Shown here in pieces: positions 7,030 through 13,833 of a stretch of 15,851 nucleotides of DNA. Within the stretch, counting starts at the first letter, position 1. Each line of letters begins with the position of its first letter. The notes below the pieces were generated by a model that made no database searches, had not been told where the DNA came from, and worked only from the letters and a program-made list of their open reading frames with translations. A program made the position numbers and the translations under genes. This DNA is from Myxococcales bacterium (lineage in GTDB: Bacteria > Myxococcota > Polyangia > Polyangiales > Polyangiaceae), in contig JAGQIY010001132.1 in the NCBI GenBank assembly GCA_020430865.1, positions 1 through 15,851 on the forward strand, read 5' to 3'.

Positions 7030-7116
7030 AGCTCAGCCTAACCCCATCTCGATCCAGGGCCCAGGGCAGCGCCGCCCGCGTTGCGCAACCTGGGGGCCTC
7101 GGTGTACGAGAGCCCA

Positions 7117-7569
7117 ATGCCTGGCGGTCAAACCTTCTTCGTCGTCCTCGTCGTGCTGGTGGGTGTCGCGTTGCCAGCCCAGGCTGGGATCAACGCGGAG
7201 CTGCGGCGGAACCTGGGCCACCCCTTCCTCGCGGGCATTGTCAACTTCGGCGGCGGCCTCGTGGTACTGACTCTCGCAGCTCTGGTCGCAAGAACTGGAA
7301 TCCCCAAATGGACTGCGGTCGCCGGTGCACCGTGGTGGGCCTACTTGGGTGGCCTGTGTGGCGCTGCGCTGGTGCTCGCCGGAGTGGTTGCCGCGCCAAG
7401 ACTCGGAGCAGCCTTGCTCATCGCGTCTCTCGTGATGGGCCAGCTAATCGCGAGTGTAGTGATCGATCACTTCGGCTTGCTCGGGTATGGCATTCGCCCC
7501 GTTACGTTGGCCCGCATCGCAGGCATCTTGTTGTTGGCAGGTGGCGTCTGGCTCATCCAGCGCGGCTGA
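7117..7569 (+). CDS. DMT-superfamily small transporter, YdcZ/DUF606 type
   Basis: 150 residues from the ATG at 7117, which matches the usual family length of about 145-150; a TTG at 7081 would add 12 residues that lack family character. The protein is almost entirely hydrophobic with about five membrane spans. It begins with a span ending in ALPAQAGINAELRRNLGHP, the signature start of this family (a small polar stretch after the first helix), followed by FLAGIVNFGGG, AGAPWWAYLGG, and AAPRLGAALLIASLVMGQLI, each recognisable in YdcZ-like proteins. Members are inner-membrane proteins related to the EamA drug/metabolite transporters; their substrates are mostly unknown. It is divergent from the hydrolase gene across 87 bases that could hold both promoters, and it runs tail-to-tail into the GT30-like gene with a 5-base gap. 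It stands as a single-gene unit. Confidence 0.85.
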   Translation: MPGGQTFFVVLVVLVGVALPAQAGINAELRRNLGHPFLAGIVNFGGGLVVLTLAALVARTGIPKWTAVAGAPWWAYLGGLCGAALVLAGVVAAPRLGAALLIASLVMGQLIASVVIDHFGLLGYGIRPVTLARIAGILLLAGGVWLIQRG

Positions 7570-7574
7570 AGCCT

Positions 7575-9170
7575 CTACCCATCCAACAGATCGAGGAGGT
7601 AGCCCACGTGATTCGTCAGGCGCCAGTACGGCTGCCAATCACCCTCGATCGTCACTGCATTTGGTGATGTCACGAACTTCACGAAGTTCCAATAGACCAG
7701 CTCCTCGCGCTCCGGGCAGGTCTCGATGAGTTCAGGCTCAGCGCGGAGTTGCCTCAGCAGGTCGAGCTTGGACGAAGGCAAGGAGCGCAACCCTTCTACT
7801 GCCCGGCGCTCTGCTTCCTCGAGGAAAGGCTGTATGCGGCGACGGCGCCTCACTCGAGCCTCGCTTGAGTTGTCGCTCAGAATCAGCTCTTCAGGCAACC
7901 TGTCGAGCTTTGCCGGGGCGAGCACGCGAACTAGCTCGGGCGCGTGCGCTTGAAGCAATCGCCAGCGCTCGGGAGACCAGTAGTGATGGGGCCCAGTCCA
8001 CGTCGGCGTCCCAAACAGCAGAGGCTCGAAGTAGTTGTGGTCGCGAACCCCATGCAGACCGCCACCGATGAACGCGCCGCATGCCTGCTGATAGAGCGGC
8101 ATCAAGAACCCAAGCACATCTAGCACGACCACTTCTGGTTCATGCAGGTCGTCCAGTTCTTCCACCGACTCGACCTTGAAGCCCGCTGCGCTGAGGTCGG
8201 CGACGATATCGCTGCCCCTGAGAATATTCCTCGGAGCGACTACTAGCAGTAGGTCACCCGACTGACGAGCGTTCCTGAACAGCGCGCTGGCGACAGCGAG
8301 ATCATCATCATGGTGACTCGAGCCTAGAATGAACGGTGAGCGCCGCGAGAGCAGTGACTGGAGCTTGGTCCAGCGTCGCGCGCGTGCGCTGTCCGGGAAC
8401 TCCGCGAGGGAGAGTGTACCGTCCTCGATGCGCTGGAGCATGCCGCGCAACGGTGCCAAGGGACCAAACTTGTGAATCGCGTCGTAGCGAGCGCGTGCCG
8501 CGGCGGCGCGGTCCACCAAGCTCTTCCCTTTCGCGGTTTCGCCGCTCAAGAGCTTCGCCTTTCCTGCTGCTTCCTCGTCTTGCCAGCTGTGGCCCTCCCC
8601 CTTTTGTCGAACCAACTCTATCCGCTCGAGCTCGAGCGCGGTCTGCTGCTTCTTGACGCTGTCGATCGGCTCGTCCCAGCGCGCCGCCTCATCACCACTT
8701 GCGCTAGCAGCCAGCCTGAGCAAACCAAGTCGAACCCGGAGCTTCACTTGCTCGAACTCGTTCTCCAGCATTGCGCGCTGATCAACCGAACTCTCGGCAT
8801 CCAAGGCGATTCGCTCTTGGGTCGGGAAACCAGCGATTACCTGGGCGAGATTTTCCGCGTGGCTCAAGTCTCTACCGAGAGCACGCAGGCTAGGCACGGC
8901 AATTTCCCAGAGTCGGGCGTGGTCCCCGCGCGCATCTCTGAGGCGCGCGGGGTCACCCGCCAACTCGAGCTTGCGCAGCTCTCGACGCTCTCGGGCAAGC
9001 CACGTCGTTAGTTCCCGCGCCACGCGGTCCAACGGATTCTCTGACGCCTCGAAGACGACCCCCTCGAGGGGCTCGTGCACCGGCTCGTCGAGCGCTCGGA
9101 GAACGCGACCTACCGTCTCGGCCGCGCACGCGAGGGTCTCCGCCTGTGCTGCGATCGTAGACTTGGGCAT
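7575..9170 (-). CDS. Kdo-transferase (GT30)-like protein lacking the usual acceptor domain
   Basis: 531 residues from the ATG at 9170, eight bases after the stop of the molybdoenzyme gene. Residues 278-415 match the C-terminal, CMP-Kdo-binding half of WaaA/KdtA: a strand with LGSSHHDDD, LLLVVAPRNILR (compare APRHPER), VVVLDVLGFLMPLY (compare DTMGELLxLY), then FIGGGL and DHNYFEPLLFGTPTWTGPHHY (compare GGHNPLEPAxxGxPVLxGPH). The first 277 residues are instead helical and rich in Arg, Glu and Ala, with no membrane anchor and none of the E-x-E-x-W-P motif of the WaaA acceptor half. The C-terminal 115 residues end in an aromatic segment (GDWQPYWRLTNHVGY) that I do not recognise. Being last in an operon with kdsA and kdsB argues that it uses CMP-Kdo or a related sugar. 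Whether it is an active transferase is uncertain. A longer reading to 9326 is rejected because it overlaps the upstream gene. Confidence 0.78.
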   Translation of the reverse strand: MPKSTIAAQAETLACAAETVGRVLRALDEPVHEPLEGVVFEASENPLDRVARELTTWLARERRELRKLELAGDPARLRDARGDHARLWEIAVPSLRALGRDLSHAENLAQVIAGFPTQERIALDAESSVDQRAMLENEFEQVKLRVRLGLLRLAASASGDEAARWDEPIDSVKKQQTALELERIELVRQKGEGHSWQDEEAAGKAKLLSGETAKGKSLVDRAAAARARYDAIHKFGPLAPLRGMLQRIEDGTLSLAEFPDSARARRWTKLQSLLSRRSPFILGSSHHDDDLAVASALFRNARQSGDLLLVVAPRNILRGSDIVADLSAAGFKVESVEELDDLHEPEVVVLDVLGFLMPLYQQACGAFIGGGLHGVRDHNYFEPLLFGTPTWTGPHHYWSPERWRLLQAHAPELVRVLAPAKLDRLPEELILSDNSSEARVRRRRRIQPFLEEAERRAVEGLRSLPSSKLDLLRQLRAEPELIETCPEREELVYWNFVKFVTSPNAVTIEGDWQPYWRLTNHVGYLLDLLDG

Positions 9171-9178
9171 GGGTCCGC

Positions 9179-11410
9179 TCACTCGGTCAGAACCTCCACG
9201 GGCACTCCGTTGAACGCCGCGTTGCCGGAGACGTCGAGGAACTCCGGATCCGAAAGCATATTGACGTTGGCCCCCGGCCGCTCCGAGGCCACCCCTTGGC
9301 GTGTCCCTTGTGCGATATGACCCCATCCGTGGGGCATCGATACGACACCCTCCATGATCTCATCCGACACTTCGACCAGCACACTCAAACTTCCAACGCG
9401 GCTACGCAGCGTGGTCTTGTCACCAGTTTGAAGTCCGAGGCGCTCGGCGTCGGCGGGGTGCATCAGCAAGGTGCAGCGCTCGGGCCCCTTTGCCAGCGCA
9501 TGCACATTGTGCATCCACGAGTTGTTGCTCCTCAAGTGTCGACGACCGATCAAACGCAACTTCGCTTCCCGAGATGCATCGAGCGCTTGAGCGTGGCGCT
9601 CTACCTCAGCGCTGATCAGCTCGCTCCAGAGCTCGATCTTCCCGCTCTTGGTGTTCAGTACCCCAGGCAATCTCGGTTGCAGCGGGCCAAGGTCGCGCCC
9701 GTGCTCATCCGCCTTCAACTTCTCGAGGTTCAAGCCCTCGGGCCGCTGACCAAAGCCATCGCCGTATGGCCCCAGACGTAGGAACAAGTCGAGCACCCGT
9801 TGCGGTCCAGGCTGCTCCCCCAGTTCTTTCCGCACGGCTTTCGATTCGAGCCCAGCGAAGCGAAGGTTGTTCCCCGATATCTCCTGAGAGATCAGCTGCG
9901 CGAGCAAGAAGTCGTCGGCCTGCTTGAGCGGCATCCGTCCCCCCATCAGCCCGGTCGCTAGGCTCAGCAGGATCTCCCACTCGTCCAACACGCCGGGCGC
10001 GCGCGGCAGCACGGCGGGGGAGAACTTCGCGATGTTCCGTACGGATAGCTGGTAGAACACCAGATCGTAAGACTCTCGCTCCAACGGCGGTGGAGGAGGC
10101 AAGATCACGTCCGCGTGACGTGTCGTCTCGTTCAGGTAGATGTCGACGGAAACCATGAACTCGAGAGACGCGAACGCCGCTTCCAAGCGGTTCGTGCCCG
10201 GAGCGCTGAGCAGTGGGTTGCCTGCAACCGTGACCATCCCACGCACCCTCTGGCTCTCCTCGGCATCCAGGATTTCTTCCGCCAGCACGGAGACCGGCAA
10301 CTCTCCGAACGCCTCCCAGAGCCCGCGAACGCTCGACGTCCAGCGCCCAAACTTGGTGCCGCGGCCAGGACCATCCGTGTCGAGACGGTTGCCGCCGCGA
10401 GCCGCTGCGGGCAATGGGAACATCACCCCGCCTTCGCGATCCAGGTTGCCGGTGACGATGTTGAGCACGTCGATCGCCCAGCTCGCGAGGGTACCAAACT
10501 CCTGACAGGTGGTGCCAATGCGGCCGTAGCACGCGGCGCAATCCGCGGCGGCGAACTCCCGCGCCACCCGAACGATGACAGCCTCTGGGATGCCGCAAAA
10601 CGCGCTCACCTTCGCAGGGGTGAACGCGCCGATCGCCTGGGTCACCTCGGACAACCCGAGCGTGACCCCAGCGAGGCGCTCGAACTGAGCGGCACCGTCT
10701 TGGAGCACGACGTTCACCAGCGCGAGCACGAAGGCTGCGTCCGTCCCAGGGCGGATGGGTAGGTGTTCGTGTGCCTCAGCGCATGTTTCCGTGCGGCGAG
10801 GGTCGACGACGACGACCTTGCCCCCTCGCTCACGAATCGCTCGTAGCCGATGCTTGATGCCGGGCGCGGTCATCAGGCTACCGTTGCTGACCATCGGATT
10901 GGCCCCCAGCATCAGCAAGTACTTGGTCTTGTCCAAGTCGGGGATGGGCACCGTCAGCCCGCCGCCGAACATGAGTCCGCAGCTGATCATTTTTGGAAGC
11001 TGATCAGCAGAACTCGCGCTGTAGCGATGCTTCGTCTGCAGAGCCTTGGTGAGCACCGGTCCGTAAATCATCGCGTGCAGACTGTGAGCGTTCGGGTTCC
11101 CTGCGTAGGTTGCGAGGGAGTCGTTTCCGTATTGCTGCCTCACGCGGTTCAGACCGCTCAGCGCGAAGTCGATGGCCTCGTCCCAGCCAGCCACGCGGAA
11201 CGTGCCGTCCGTATTCTTGATCAACGGCGTGCGCAGACGATCCGGATCCTCTTGGAGGCCTTTCATGCCGAAGGCTTTGGGACAGATGTAGCCTCGAGAA
11301 AACGGGTCCGAGGCGTCACCAGCGATCTTCGTGACTTTGCCATCTTGCACGTCTACGGCGATCCCGCAGGTTGCTTCGCACAGCGTGCACACTCGGTAGG
11401 TCGTCTTCAT
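9179..11410 (-). CDS. Cytoplasmic molybdopterin oxidoreductase (DMSO reductase family)
   Basis: 743 residues. Cys8-x2-Cys11-x3-Cys15-x27-Cys43 is the N-terminal [4Fe-4S] site of this family. Next come the bis-MGD-binding regions: LLMLGANPMVSNGSLMTAPG, KVVVVDPRRTETC and HLPIRPGTDAAFVLA, then GNPLLSAPG further on, and a C-terminal MopB_CT domain (LLMHPADAERLGLQTGD through VSMPHGWGH). No twin-arginine signal, so it acts in the cytoplasm. At the position of the usual molybdenum ligand (Cys, Sec or Ser in other branches) the sequence reads SADQLPKMISCG and the ligand is not obvious. Close relatives are widespread uncharacterised 'molybdopterin-dependent oxidoreductases' of Actinobacteria and Myxococcota. 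The ATG at 11410 has a Shine-Dalgarno-like GGGAGAGG 13 bases after the kdsB stop. No electron-transfer subunit is adjacent. Its place in a Kdo operon is unexplained. Confidence 0.9.
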   Translation of the reverse strand: MKTTYRVCTLCEATCGIAVDVQDGKVTKIAGDASDPFSRGYICPKAFGMKGLQEDPDRLRTPLIKNTDGTFRVAGWDEAIDFALSGLNRVRQQYGNDSLATYAGNPNAHSLHAMIYGPVLTKALQTKHRYSASSADQLPKMISCGLMFGGGLTVPIPDLDKTKYLLMLGANPMVSNGSLMTAPGIKHRLRAIRERGGKVVVVDPRRTETCAEAHEHLPIRPGTDAAFVLALVNVVLQDGAAQFERLAGVTLGLSEVTQAIGAFTPAKVSAFCGIPEAVIVRVAREFAAADCAACYGRIGTTCQEFGTLASWAIDVLNIVTGNLDREGGVMFPLPAAARGGNRLDTDGPGRGTKFGRWTSSVRGLWEAFGELPVSVLAEEILDAEESQRVRGMVTVAGNPLLSAPGTNRLEAAFASLEFMVSVDIYLNETTRHADVILPPPPPLERESYDLVFYQLSVRNIAKFSPAVLPRAPGVLDEWEILLSLATGLMGGRMPLKQADDFLLAQLISQEISGNNLRFAGLESKAVRKELGEQPGPQRVLDLFLRLGPYGDGFGQRPEGLNLEKLKADEHGRDLGPLQPRLPGVLNTKSGKIELWSELISAEVERHAQALDASREAKLRLIGRRHLRSNNSWMHNVHALAKGPERCTLLMHPADAERLGLQTGDKTTLRSRVGSLSVLVEVSDEIMEGVVSMPHGWGHIAQGTRQGVASERPGANVNMLSDPEFLDVSGNAAFNGVPVEVLTE

Positions 11411-11422
11411 CGGTGCCTCTCC

Positions 11423-12181
11423 CTAATCTTGCTCGCTCGCCTGAGCGAGAAACTCTCGGGCGCGTTGTAAGTCCGCCTCTACGTCGATGCCGCGGGGAGG
11501 AACATCGTCAGCAACGATGACGCGAATAGACAAACGATTCTCCAGCGCACGCAGCTGCTCCAGGGACTCCGTGAGCTCCGCCGGGCTCGGCTCCAGCTCG
11601 CAAAGACGCCGGAGGGCGCGCACTCGATAGGCGTACACTCCGATGTGACGCAAGACCCCTTTTGGGGCGGGCCCCATCCCACCCCGCTTCCAGGGGATAG
11701 GTGCTCGACTGAAGTAGAGCGCGCTCCCGTCGAGGGTGCACACGACCTTCACGCAGTTCTCGTCAGCGATCTCTACCGGGTCATCCAGAGGGCAGGCCAG
11801 CGTGCAGATGGCGTGGTGGCTGTCCGACCTCAGCGCAGCAGCAAGGGCTACCAAATGGGCAGGCGGGAAAAAGGGCTCGTCGACCTGGAGGTTGATCACG
11901 ATGTCGTCGTCAGACCAACCAAGCTCGGTCGCGACGTACGCGGCGCGGTCTGTGCCCGAGGGCAAGTCCGGCGGCGTCAGCAAGAGTTCGCCGCCAAACC
12001 TGCGAACCGCCTTGGCGATGCGCTCATCGTCAACGGCGACCAAGGTGCTGAAGCCGCTTTGCTGCGCGCGCCGATAGGTGCGCTGCACCAACGGCTGCCC
12101 GCCCAGATCGACGAGCGGCTTCGCTGGCAGGCGACTCGAAGCGTAGCGAGCCGGGATGACGACGTGCACGTCGCTCGTCAC
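11423..12181 (-). CDS. kdsB: CMP-Kdo synthetase (3-deoxy-manno-octulosonate cytidylyltransferase)
   Basis: Joins CTP and Kdo to make CMP-Kdo, the activated sugar for the LPS inner core, in the cytoplasm. 252 residues, the normal length. Signature parts are VVIPARYASSRLPAKPL (7-23), the nucleotide-binding loop; LVAVDDERI; LPSGTDRAA (74-82); NLQVDEPFF (97-105), holding the metal-binding Asp101; and FSRAPIPWKR. The usual Gly of NxQGDEP is Val100 here, a conservative-looking but uncommon change. The GTG start overlaps the kdsA stop as GTGA and is preceded at nine bases by a perfect GGAGGA inside kdsA, so the two are probably translationally coupled. The next gene begins 12 bases after the stop. 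Identity is secure. Confidence 0.96.
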   Translation of the reverse strand: MTSDVHVVIPARYASSRLPAKPLVDLGGQPLVQRTYRRAQQSGFSTLVAVDDERIAKAVRRFGGELLLTPPDLPSGTDRAAYVATELGWSDDDIVINLQVDEPFFPPAHLVALAAALRSDSHHAICTLACPLDDPVEIADENCVKVVCTLDGSALYFSRAPIPWKRGGMGPAPKGVLRHIGVYAYRVRALRRLCELEPSPAELTESLEQLRALENRLSIRVIVADDVPPRGIDVEADLQRAREFLAQASEQD

Positions 12182-13053
12182 GTCGCGCTCTCCTCCAGGA
12201 GTTCAAAGCGTTTCACCACGGAATCAATTTCGAGCACGCTCTCCAGCAGTGCCCCCATGCGTGCGAGTGGCCAGGAGTTGGGGCCATCACTCAGCGCTTC
12301 GCCCGGGCGGGGGTGAGTCTCCATGAAGAGCCCCGCGACCCCCGCTGCGACGGCGGCTCGAGCAAGCAACGGGATCATCTGCCGGTCGCCACCAGAGCGA
12401 TCACCGAGGCCTCCTGGACGCTGCACGGAGTGCGTCGCATCGAACGTCACTGGGCAGCCGGTGCCCCGCAAGATCCCGAGCGCGCGCATGTCGACGACCA
12501 GGTTGTGGTAGCCAAAGCTCACGCCGCGCTCGCACACCATGACCTGGTCGTTGCCCGTCGAGCGGAGCTTCTGCACCACATGCTGCATGTCCTGAGGTGC
12601 GAGGAACTGGCCCTTCTTTACGTGAACCGGTAGGCCTGCCCGAGCCACACGTTCGAGGTAGTTGGTCTGGCGGCAGAGGAACGCGGGCGTCTGCAGAACG
12701 TCGACGACGGCCGCCACTTCATCGATCGGCGTGTCTTCATGCACATCGGTCAGAACCAAAGCCGAGGTCTGACGCTTCACCTCTTCGAGGGCCTTCAGTC
12801 CGCGCTCCAAACCGACGCCTCGAAACGACTCCCCCGAGGTTCGATTCGCCTTCTCGAAGCTCGCCTTGAAGACGAACGGCAGCTTGAGCTTTGCGGTGAG
12901 TTCGACCAGCGACTGCGCGATTTCCAGGACCAGGCTCTCGCTCTCCACGACACAGGGGCCGGCGATCAGGATAAGAGGACTGCGCTGGGTCACGAGCGTC
13001 CCCCCGATGTGGACGCCCGAAACGTCCTTCTTTTCGAACTTGGGATTGTCCAT
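12178..13053 (-). CDS. kdsA: Kdo-8-phosphate synthase, metal-dependent (class II) type
   Basis: Condenses phosphoenolpyruvate with arabinose-5-phosphate to give Kdo-8-phosphate, the first committed Kdo step. 291 residues from ATG at 13053; the frame stays open upstream to 13254, but those residues look non-coding and overlap the divergent glycosyltransferase gene. Family motifs: IAGPCVVES (30-38), FKASFEKANRTSGESFRG with its substrate-binding Lys and Asn-Arg, LTDVHE, KKGQFLAPQDM, CERGVSFGYHNLVVDMR, TFDATHSVQRPGG and METHPRPGEALSDGPN. Cys34 in GPC is the metal ligand of class II enzymes (Asn in the E. coli class I enzyme), so a divalent metal is probably needed. GGAG lies about 11 bases upstream of the start. 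It is the first gene of the four-gene minus-strand operon, overlapping kdsB by 4 bases. Confidence 0.96.
   Translation of the reverse strand: MDNPKFEKKDVSGVHIGGTLVTQRSPLILIAGPCVVESESLVLEIAQSLVELTAKLKLPFVFKASFEKANRTSGESFRGVGLERGLKALEEVKRQTSALVLTDVHEDTPIDEVAAVVDVLQTPAFLCRQTNYLERVARAGLPVHVKKGQFLAPQDMQHVVQKLRSTGNDQVMVCERGVSFGYHNLVVDMRALGILRGTGCPVTFDATHSVQRPGGLGDRSGGDRQMIPLLARAAVAAGVAGLFMETHPRPGEALSDGPNSWPLARMGALLESVLEIDSVVKRFELLEESAT
12191..12196 (-). promoter_or_regulatory. Shine-Dalgarno site of kdsB
   Basis: GGAGGA on the minus strand, nine bases before the GTG at 12181 and within the end of kdsA. It decides the GTG start of kdsB over later possibilities. Confidence 0.75.
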
Positions 13054-13119
13054 ACTCAGCGCACTCCGCGCGTGCGGATTCTGCGACCGGGGAGTACGAA
13101 CCAACACCGTTCCGGCACG
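13054..13119. promoter_or_regulatory. Divergent control region between kdsA and the GT8-like gene
   Basis: 66 bases separate two head-to-head starts, so promoters for both must lie here or extend into the genes. A weak inverted repeat, CGCAC (13060-13064) with GTGCG (13072-13076), is the only structure seen. No -10 or -35 pair stands out. Confidence 0.4.
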
Positions 13120-13815
13120 ATGGAAGCTGTCCGAATCTTCATAGGCTACGACCCGCGAGAGAGCGTAGCCTACCACGTGCTCGCCCACAGCCTGCTCCGA
13201 CAAGCGAGCGGCCCGCTGAGCATCACGCCCTTGTCGCTGACAAGCGTCGCCCACTGCTTCCAGCGTCCACGCGACGCGCGTCAGTCGACGGACTTCGCCT
13301 TCAGTCGCTTCCTGGTTCCCTATCTCTGCGGCTACTCAGGCTGGGCGCTGTTCATGGACTGCGACATGTTGGCCCGAAGCGACGTTCGGGAGCTCTGGGA
13401 GCTGCGCGACGACCGGTTCGCGGTGATGGTCGTCAAGCACGACTACACGCCGCGAGACGCAACCAAGTTCGGCGGCAACGTACAGACTGCGTACCCACGC
13501 AAGAACTGGTCGAGCGTCATGCTGCTCAACACCGCGCGTTGTCGGGCACTGGAGCCATCATTCGTCGCGACGGCGAGCGGCCTCGACCTGCATCGCTTCA
13601 ACTGGCTTCAGGACGACGAAGTTGGTCAGCTCCCGACCACCTGGAACCACCTGGTCGGCGAGTATCCAGACAACCCCCACGCGAAGCTCGTCCACTTCAC
13701 GTTGGGCGGCCCCTATTTCGCGGCGTATCGCGGCTGTGAGTTCTCGGATCTGTGGTTCCGCGAGTGGGCGCTCGCCAAGACCGGTCTAGAACCAGCCGGC
13801 GCCGACGCCCCCTAG
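13120..13815 (+). CDS. Small GT8-like glycosyltransferase
   Basis: 231 residues from the ATG at 13120. The frame is open much further upstream (to 12739), but that part overlaps kdsA on the other strand and is not protein-like. The enzyme opens with VRIFIGYDPRESVAYHVLAHSLL, the typical first strand and helix of retaining GT-A glycosyltransferases near family GT8. ALFMDCDMLA has the metal- and nucleotide-sugar-binding DxD (Asp80-Cys-Asp82). Later NWSSVMLLN (129-137), LQDDEVGQLPTTWNHLVGEY and HFTLGGPYF with a probable metal-binding His are the usual active-site segments in this group. It lacks a signal peptide or membrane span, so it acts in the cytoplasm on a sugar acceptor. The gene starts 66 bases from kdsA, head to head, suggesting a shared control region and a role in LPS or capsule assembly; the sugar is unknown. 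Confidence 0.85.
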   Translation: MEAVRIFIGYDPRESVAYHVLAHSLLRQASGPLSITPLSLTSVAHCFQRPRDARQSTDFAFSRFLVPYLCGYSGWALFMDCDMLARSDVRELWELRDDRFAVMVVKHDYTPRDATKFGGNVQTAYPRKNWSSVMLLNTARCRALEPSFVATASGLDLHRFNWLQDDEVGQLPTTWNHLVGEYPDNPHAKLVHFTLGGPYFAAYRGCEFSDLWFREWALAKTGLEPAGADAP

Positions 13816-13833
13816 TCCAAGTCGTCCAGTGCC

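Noticed and set aside
7081..7116. TTG start for the YdcZ-like transporter
   Set aside because: The ATG at 7117 gives the family's normal length and start; the TTG lies in the 8-base palindrome TTGCGCAA and may be part of the divergent control region.
9171..9326. Longer N-terminus for the GT30-like protein
   Set aside because: It overlaps the conserved C-terminus of the molybdoenzyme and reads as Arg/Gly-rich noise; the ATG at 9170 sits neatly after the upstream stop.
9705..10598. 297-codon second frame within the molybdoenzyme gene
   Set aside because: Same-strand shadow frame, rich in Arg/Gly, overlapping conserved cofactor-binding motifs of the real frame.
12739..13119. Upstream extension of the GT8-like glycosyltransferase
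   Set aside because: It lies antisense to kdsA and shows no GT character; the first family motif follows directly after the ATG at 13120.
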